Source: Faecimorpha stercoravium
GTDB taxonomy: Bacteria > Bacillota > Clostridia > Lachnospirales > Bianqueaceae
Assembly (NCBI GenBank): GCA_018712555.1
Contig: DVGT01000034.1
Location: 1 to 19,377, forward strand
DNA: 19,377 bases
Reading direction: 5' to 3'
The notes under the pieces were generated by a model. The model was not told the origin of the DNA. It ran no database searches and worked only from the letters and a program-made list of their open reading frames with translations. Numbering within the stretch: the first letter of the stretch is position 1; every line of letters begins with the position of its first letter. Made by a program: the position numbers and the translations under genes. Shown here piece after piece: positions 15,239 to 19,377 of the stretch.

Positions 15239-16480
15239 ATGCGAGCCTATGAGAGACTGATACAATATACGAAATATCCAACCGCCTCGGATGAGAATAG
15301 TCCGTCCTGTCCCAGTACGCCTGCGCAGCTTGTGTTTGCGCAGGCATTGGTGGAGGAGATGAAGACGCTGGGTGTAGTCGATGCCCGCGTGGATGAGCAT
15401 GGATACGTGTACGGTACGATCCCGGAGAATATTAAGGACTGGCAGGGAGCTGTTATTGGCTTTATCGCGCATATGGATGTGGTCGATGTGGTGCCCTATG
15501 AGAACATCCAACCCCGTGTGGTGAAAAACTATCAGGGGGAGGATATCGTGCTGAACAAGGAGCAGGGAATTCTCCTGTCTCCGTCTGTATTTCCAGAGCT
15601 GAAGCGGTATCAGGGATGTGATCTTCTGGTGACAGATGGAACTACGCTGTTGGGGGCGGATGATAAGGCCGGAATCGCTGACATCCTCACGATGGCAGAA
15701 TATTTTCAGAAGAATCCGGAAGTGCCGCACGGAAGGATCCAGATCGCCTTTACACCGGATGAGGAGATTGGCCGAGGGGCAGATCTTTTCGACGTGGACG
15801 GGTTCGGTGCGGATTATGCGTATACCATCGATGGTGGAGCCTTTGGCGAGGTGGAATATGAGACCTTCAATGCGGCTTCTGCCAAGATCACGATCACGGG
15901 CAAGAGCATTCATCCGGGCAGCGCGAAGAATCAGATGGTGAACGCGGCACGAATCGCCATCGAACTGGACCGTCTGCTGCCGGAAGCTGAGCGACCGGAG
16001 CATACGGAAAACAGAGAAGGCTTTTTCCATCTGAATGAGATCGAGGGAGCCGAAGAGAAGGCTACTATGAAGTATATTCTGCGGGATCATGATGCCGCTA
16101 AGCTGGAGGAGAAGAAGCGAGTGCTTGCAGGCGCTGTAGATTTTCTGAACGTGAAGTACGGCGAAGGTACGGTGGAAGCCGATATACAGGACAACTACCG
16201 CAACATGATCGAACAGATCAAACCGCATTGGCATCTGATTGAGATTGCCTGCGAAGAGGTCAAGGCATTGGGCGGGACGCCCGTGAGTGTTCCCGTGCGC
16301 GGTGGTACGGATGGGTGCCGGTTGTCTTTCATGGGACTGCCCTGTCCGAATCTGGGTACAGGAGGTCACAACGGGCATGGACGTCTGGAGTATGCCTGCG
16401 TGCAGGAGATGGATCAGACTGTGGAACTGCTGATCCGGATCGCCGGACGCTATGCAAAGATGCCGGCGAGAGAAAAGTAA
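15239..16480 (+). CDS. pepT: Peptidase T (M20 tripeptidase)
   Basis: 413 residues, full length for PepT. Dinuclear zinc-site motifs of the M20 family are visible: GFIAHMDVVD (His78), GADDKAG (Asp141), TPDEEIGRG (catalytic Glu175 and metal ligand Glu176) and TIDGG (Asp198), plus a late GTGGHNGHGRLEY histidine motif. PepT removes the N-terminal residue from tripeptides, finishing the work of oligoendopeptidases, which fits its place directly behind pepF. GGAGGAGA lies 6 nt before the ATG. Cytoplasmic. No terminator is visible before the aldolase promoter. Confidence 0.95.
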   Translation: MRAYERLIQYTKYPTASDENSPSCPSTPAQLVFAQALVEEMKTLGVVDARVDEHGYVYGTIPENIKDWQGAVIGFIAHMDVVDVVPYENIQPRVVKNYQGEDIVLNKEQGILLSPSVFPELKRYQGCDLLVTDGTTLLGADDKAGIADILTMAEYFQKNPEVPHGRIQIAFTPDEEIGRGADLFDVDGFGADYAYTIDGGAFGEVEYETFNAASAKITITGKSIHPGSAKNQMVNAARIAIELDRLLPEAERPEHTENREGFFHLNEIEGAEEKATMKYILRDHDAAKLEEKKRVLAGAVDFLNVKYGEGTVEADIQDNYRNMIEQIKPHWHLIEIACEEVKALGGTPVSVPVRGGTDGCRLSFMGLPCPNLGTGGHNGHGRLEYACVQEMDQTVELLIRIAGRYAKMPAREK

Positions 16481-16495
16481 AATCTGGGGAAGCAA

Positions 16496-16524
16496 TTGAT
16501 TTCTGCGTGCAAATCAGGTATAAT
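16496..16524 (+). promoter_or_regulatory. Promoter of the aldolase operon, with an embedded palindrome
   Basis: TTGATT (16496-16501) and TATAAT (16519-16524) with a 17-bp spacer. TGATTT (16497-16502) and AAATCA (16511-16516) form an inverted repeat that covers the -35 and the spacer, a plausible operator position. The regulator is unknown. Confidence 0.75.
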
Positions 16525-16555
16525 AAAGCTAACCTATAAATGAGGAGGGATCTGA

Positions 16556-17422
16556 ATGTTAGTATCGGCAAAGGAAATGCTGGTGAAGGCAAAAGCAGGC
16601 CATTACGCGGTAGGACAATTTAATATCAATAATCTGGAATGGACCAAGGCCATTCTGACGGCGGCGCAGGATATGAAGTCTCCGGTGATCCTGGGGGTTT
16701 CGGAAGGAGCCTCCAAGTATATGACCGGATATAAAACCGTAGCAGCTATGGTACGGGCCATGGACGAGGTTCTGGGTATTACCGTACCGGTAGCGATTCA
16801 CCTGGATCATGGTGAATATGAGGGCGCGAAGAAAGCCATGATGGATGGATATACTTCCGTCATGTTTGATGGTTCCAAGTATCCGATCGATGAGAATATC
16901 GAGAAGACCAAGGAGATCATCAGTCTGGCGCATGCGCGCGGAGTCTCTGTGGAAGCGGAAGTGGGCTCCATCGGCGGCGAAGAAGACGGCGTAGTAGGTG
17001 CTGGCGAGATCGCGGATCCCATGGAGTGTAAACGGATTGCGGATCTGGGTGTGGATATGCTGGCAGCAGGCATTGGCAATATCCATGGAAAATACCCGGC
17101 AAACTGGAAAGGTCTCGATTTTAGTGTATTGGCGAAGATCCAGGAGCTGACTGGTCAGATGCCGCTGGTACTGCATGGCGGTACGGGGATTCCGGAGGGG
17201 ATGATTCGAGAGGCGATTCATCTGGGCGTATCCAAGATCAATGTGAATACGGAGTGTCAGCTGTCCTTTGCGGAAGCGACACGTAAGTACATTGAAGCGG
17301 GGAAGGACCTGCAGGGAAAGGGATACGATCCGCGCAAACTCTTAAAACCCGGCACAGATGCAATCTATAATACAGTCATAGAGAAAATCAAACTTTTTGG
17401 TAGTGAGGGAAAGGCTGAATAA
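16556..17422 (+). CDS. fba: Class II fructose-1,6-bisphosphate aldolase
   Basis: 288 residues. It is a zinc-dependent class II aldolase, which splits fructose 1,6-bisphosphate into dihydroxyacetone phosphate and glyceraldehyde 3-phosphate in glycolysis. HLDHG (82-86) provides the catalytic Asp84 and zinc ligand His85. Further zinc ligands are His177 (GNIHGKYP) and His207 (LVLHGGTG), and the phosphate-binding NVNTECQ loop (229-235) follows. VEAEVGSIGGEEDGV is the mobile-loop region. GAGGAGGG (16542-16549) lies 6 nt before the ATG. A related bisphosphate aldolase with another substrate (tagatose bisphosphate) cannot be fully excluded, but this form fits FbaA-type enzymes of Bacillota. It is followed after 1 nt by a nucleotidyltransferase. 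Confidence 0.93.
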   Translation: MLVSAKEMLVKAKAGHYAVGQFNINNLEWTKAILTAAQDMKSPVILGVSEGASKYMTGYKTVAAMVRAMDEVLGITVPVAIHLDHGEYEGAKKAMMDGYTSVMFDGSKYPIDENIEKTKEIISLAHARGVSVEAEVGSIGGEEDGVVGAGEIADPMECKRIADLGVDMLAAGIGNIHGKYPANWKGLDFSVLAKIQELTGQMPLVLHGGTGIPEGMIREAIHLGVSKINVNTECQLSFAEATRKYIEAGKDLQGKGYDPRKLLKPGTDAIYNTVIEKIKLFGSEGKAE

Positions 17423-17423
17423 G

Positions 17424-18326
17424 ATGAGTACATCCTTAGTAATTATGGCGGCGGGCATGGGATCCCGCTATGGCGGCAATAAGCAGACGGATTCGATTGG
17501 TCCGCACGGAGAGATTCTGATGGAGTATTCCATCTACGACGCGGTAGAGGCCGGCTTCGATCAGGTGGTTTTTATCATCAAACCGGAGATGGAAACATCC
17601 TTCAGGGAGCGCTATGGGAACAAGATCGCGCAGAAGGTGAAAGTAGCCTACGCGTTTCAGAGTTTTGACAGCGTGCCGGATTTCTATCAGATCCCCGCGG
17701 AGCGGGTAAAGCCCTTTGGCACAGCACATGCGGTGTTATGTGCCAGAGACGTGGTGGATGGTCCTTTTGCGGTCATCAATGCGGACGATTATTATGGCAA
17801 GACAGCATTTCGTTCGATGTATGAGAAGCTGCAGGAGCTTGCGCCCGCAGGAGAAGCCGCGATGGTGGGATATCGCTTGCGCAATACGGTATCCGAGAAC
17901 GGACATGTGACACGGGGTGTCTGCAAGGTAGCAGACGGCCGGCTGGAGGAAGTGGTGGAGACCTATAAGATCATGCCCTTCCCCGACGGTACGATCCGGG
18001 ATGTCAATGAGGATCCCAATGGCGTTCTGTTGGATCCGGATTGTCTCGTCTCCATGAATTTCTGGGGATTCACACCTTGGATTTTTGAGAAACTAGAGGA
18101 TGCGTTTACCGCGTTCCTGAAGGCGCTTGCGCCGGAGGATATCAAGGCAGAATGCCTGCTGCCCGCAGTGGTGGATCAGCAGATGAAGGCTGGCAATCTG
18201 GTGACGTATGTGTTGTCTACCGATGCGGTCTGGTTTGGGGTCACCTATCGGGAAGATAAGGCGTATGTCCAGGAGGAGCTTCGCAAGCTTCATGAAGCAG
18301 GCGACTATCCGGATTCTTTATATTAA
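17424..18326 (+). CDS. Sugar-phosphate-type nucleotidyltransferase
   Basis: 300 residues, starting 1 nt after the fba stop. The NTP-transferase Rossmann-like fold opens with VIMAAGMGSRYGGNK (6-20), the nucleotide-binding loop, and has NADDYYG (119-125) as the metal-binding Asp pair. This layout is shared by UTP/dTTP-glucose-1-phosphate transferases and relatives. The sugar and nucleotide cannot be determined, and no glycan pathway gene is nearby. An upstream TTG at 17397 would extend the frame by nine residues but overlaps fba and lacks support; the ATG at 17424 with GAGGGA upstream is preferred. Co-transcribed with fba and ended by a strong terminator. Confidence 0.85.
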   Translation: MSTSLVIMAAGMGSRYGGNKQTDSIGPHGEILMEYSIYDAVEAGFDQVVFIIKPEMETSFRERYGNKIAQKVKVAYAFQSFDSVPDFYQIPAERVKPFGTAHAVLCARDVVDGPFAVINADDYYGKTAFRSMYEKLQELAPAGEAAMVGYRLRNTVSENGHVTRGVCKVADGRLEEVVETYKIMPFPDGTIRDVNEDPNGVLLDPDCLVSMNFWGFTPWIFEKLEDAFTAFLKALAPEDIKAECLLPAVVDQQMKAGNLVTYVLSTDAVWFGVTYREDKAYVQEELRKLHEAGDYPDSLY

Positions 18327-18335
18327 ATATAGAAT

Positions 18336-18374
18336 AAAAAGGCTTGAGATTGACAGAGAATCTCAAGCCTTTTT
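18336..18374. terminator. Bidirectional terminator between nucleotidyltransferase and Rrf2 genes
   Basis: A 16-bp stem (18336-18351 with 18359-18374) closes a 7-nt loop, with A-tract and T-tract on its flanks. It serves both convergent genes: the nucleotidyltransferase ends 9 nt before it and the Rrf2 gene ends 12 nt after it. Confidence 0.93.
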
Positions 18375-18386
18375 TTGTCCGTAAAA

Positions 18387-18806
18387 TCAGGATTGGGGCG
18401 TTTCTGTTTCCATCAGATCAGCCAGTGTAATACTATCCAGAAACTGTCGGATCAGTGTGTCCAGCTTCTGCCAGACAGGCAATGTGGGACAATGATCCTT
18501 TCTGGAACATTCTTCGGCATTTTCTTCGATGCAGGCAACGGGCGCCAGACTGCCCTCGGCCAATTGGAGAATCTGTCCCAGGGTATACTGATCGGGAGAG
18601 CGGGTCAGGCGATAGCCGCCCCCCTTTCCACGGAGTCCCGTCAGAAGATGATTCTCTACTAAGACCTTGATCACATTTTCCAGATATTTCTCGGAGATGT
18701 CCTGACGTCGAGCAATTTCTTTCAGGGGAATATAACCTTCGGAGGCTTGCGCTGCCAGATCCAGCATGACGCGCAGGGCATAGCGGCCTCGTGTGGATAT
18801 AATCAT
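18387..18806 (-). CDS. Rrf2 family regulator, IscR-like
   Basis: 139 residues. The winged helix-turn-helix opens with ISTRGRYALRVMLDLA (3-18). ISEKYLENVIKVL (37-49) is the recognition helix region, and GLRGKGGGYRLTRSPD (57-72) is the wing. Three cysteines (Cys92, Cys100, Cys106) sit where IscR holds its [2Fe-2S] cluster, although the first gap is seven residues against five in E. coli IscR. It probably senses Fe-S status or a redox signal and regulates DNA binding; CymR-type cysteine regulation is an alternative, but CymR usually lacks this cysteine set. No isc/suf genes adjoin it. AGGGAGG precedes the ATG, and a good promoter lies upstream with a palindrome over its -35. Confidence 0.9.
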   Translation of the reverse strand: MIISTRGRYALRVMLDLAAQASEGYIPLKEIARRQDISEKYLENVIKVLVENHLLTGLRGKGGGYRLTRSPDQYTLGQILQLAEGSLAPVACIEENAEECSRKDHCPTLPVWQKLDTLIRQFLDSITLADLMETETPQS

Positions 18807-18840
18807 TAGAACGCCTCCCTTTCACTTCGTTGATGAGGTG

Positions 18841-18869
18841 ATTATACTACAAAAAAGAAGAAGAGTCAA
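18841..18869 (-). promoter_or_regulatory. Promoter of the Rrf2 regulator gene
   Basis: On the minus strand, TTGACT (18869-18864) and a perfect TATAAT (18846-18841) with a 17-bp spacer, about 35 nt before the ATG at 18806. Confidence 0.85.
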
Positions 18870-18882
18870 TAAACCTATTGAC
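18865..18882. promoter_or_regulatory. Candidate operator overlapping the Rrf2 promoter -35
   Basis: GTCAATA (18865-18871) and TATTGAC (18876-18882) form a perfect 7-bp inverted repeat around AACC. The palindrome covers most of the -35 box, a position suited to autorepression. Just beyond, CCTA-N9-TAGG (18874-18890) is a second, overlapping dyad. Binding by the Rrf2 protein is inferred. Confidence 0.45.
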
Positions 18883-18890
18883 AAAGTAGG

Positions 18891-19025
18891 AAATACGCTC
18901 GAGGAAGCACTGGACAAGGTATGACCTGAGTGGGCAAAAATGGCAAGTCATGGCCATTCTATTGACGAATGCATGGGTATAGAACCTGACTTTGGTATCA
19001 GACATTCAAAAATGGCGTTAATTCC
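18891..19025. other. Non-coding stretch between Rrf2 gene and transposase
   Basis: No supported gene lies between the Rrf2 promoter and the transposase hairpin. AAAAATGGC occurs twice (near 18936 and 19008), and ATGGCCAT is an 8-bp palindrome near 18952. The end of the insertion sequence should lie in or near here, but I could not identify its terminal repeat without the other end. Confidence 0.4.
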
Positions 19026-19070
19026 AATGCACAGAAAGCTGCAACTACCTGCAGCAGCTTTCTGTGCATT
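19026..19070 (+). terminator. 17-bp hairpin at the transposase 3' end
   Basis: AATGCACAGAAAGCTGC (19026-19042) is the exact reverse complement of 19054-19070, with an 11-nt loop. Read rightward it is followed by ATATTTTTTG, a good T-tract, so it would stop outside transcription from entering the transposase gene antisense. Leftward, in the transposase direction, no T-tract follows. The right arm overlaps the transposase stop codon (19069-19071). Confidence 0.7.
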
Positions 19071-19377
19071 ATATTTTTTGCTTCAGGATCGATCGGATCT
19101 GGGTTTCCGTCAGAAAATAATTCGTCAATGGAAGGCCAAACTTTTCTGCCAATCCACAGATGATCTCGCTGGATCTTGCGGTATTGATATATTTTGTCTC
19201 CGCTTTCGTGACTCGAAAATCCCGCACAAACTCAAAGATCTCGGATGTCCCATACGTATTCTCCAGGATTTTGAACTGCAGGATCCGTTCCAAAAGGACG
19301 GTAAGATAACAGATCAGGAAATGTCCTTTGATTGTCTCTTCCTTCTGGCAAAACGCAGGCCGTGCATCCAGGTCAGA
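19069..19377 (-). CDS. IS1634-type transposase, C-terminal part (cut by window edge)
   Basis: 102 residues are visible and the reading frame runs off the right edge at 19377, so this is a partial view rather than a proven truncation. ARPAFCQKEETIKGHFLICY and the following LLERILQFKILENTY match the C-terminal end of IS1634-family (IS4-group DDE) transposases, where the last catalytic region precedes a helical tail. The tail ends in RSILKQKI and TAA. The upstream TTG at 19293 inside the frame is not the real start. The element would extend to the right of the window. Confidence 0.8.
   Translation of the reverse strand, partial: SDLDARPAFCQKEETIKGHFLICYLTVLLERILQFKILENTYGTSEIFEFVRDFRVTKAETKYINTARSSEIICGLAEKFGLPLTNYFLTETQIRSILKQKI

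Noticed and set aside
15203..16495. 430-codon open frame antisense to pepT
   Set aside because: A high-GC shadow. The plus-strand gene carries complete M20 peptidase motifs, and the antisense product looks like random His/Arg/Leu-rich sequence.
18878..18906. Rightward promoter from TTGACA at 18878-18883
   Set aside because: No acceptable -10 at 16-18 bp spacing and no gene follows. The hexamer is better explained as part of the Rrf2 operator dyad.
18841..18925. Possible rightward small gene or gene remnant (about 27 open codons ending TGA) opposite the Rrf2 promoter
   Set aside because: No start codon with a ribosome binding site, and the stretch overlaps a strong leftward promoter; most likely chance.

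Overview
The window looks like a chromosomal segment of a Gram-positive, low-to-medium-GC Bacillota, most likely a gut-type clostridium (Lachnospiraceae-like). This rests on strong Shine-Dalgarno sequences, sigma-A type promoters with 17-bp spacers, and families typical of that group: a YolD/Y-family polymerase pair, oligoendopeptidase F, a class II aldolase and an IscR-like Rrf2 regulator. The assignment is an inference from family resemblance; no rRNA or other marker gene is present.

Left part (1-10417), the accessory and defence part. A Y-family (UvrX/UmuC-like) polymerase and a YolD-like protein form a leftward operon. Divergent from it is a complete four-gene operon that I read as a type II Wadjet (JetABCD) anti-plasmid SMC system: jetA (kleisin-like), jetB (KITE-like), jetC (a 1341-residue SMC-like ATPase with intact Walker A, signature and Walker B) and jetD (nuclease subunit with a Toprim-like C-terminus). 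The genes overlap or nearly touch. The two divergent promoters lie back to back, with candidate -35 boxes only 4 bp apart, and each transcript starts at or next to an inverted repeat. This is the standout region of the window.

Middle part (10418-13430). A PfkB-type 2-keto-3-deoxygluconate kinase has its own promoter and is followed after 4 nt by a small P-loop kinase-like protein with no visible ribosome binding site. A terminator hairpin comes next, then two tandem copies of a 40-bp repeat that carries inverted arms, then the terminator and gene of a leftward aldo/keto reductase.

Right part (13431-18390), housekeeping. Oligoendopeptidase F and a tripeptidase (PepT-like) form one operon for peptide breakdown. 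Class II fructose-bisphosphate aldolase and a sugar-phosphate-type nucleotidyltransferase form another, which ends in a strong bidirectional terminator shared with a leftward, IscR-like Rrf2 regulator.

Right edge (18807-19377). A non-coding stretch leads to the 3' end of an IS1634-type transposase that runs off the window, with a 17-bp hairpin overlapping its stop codon. No tRNA, rRNA, CRISPR array or recognisable attachment site was seen, and no gene-free stretch exceeds about 270 bases.
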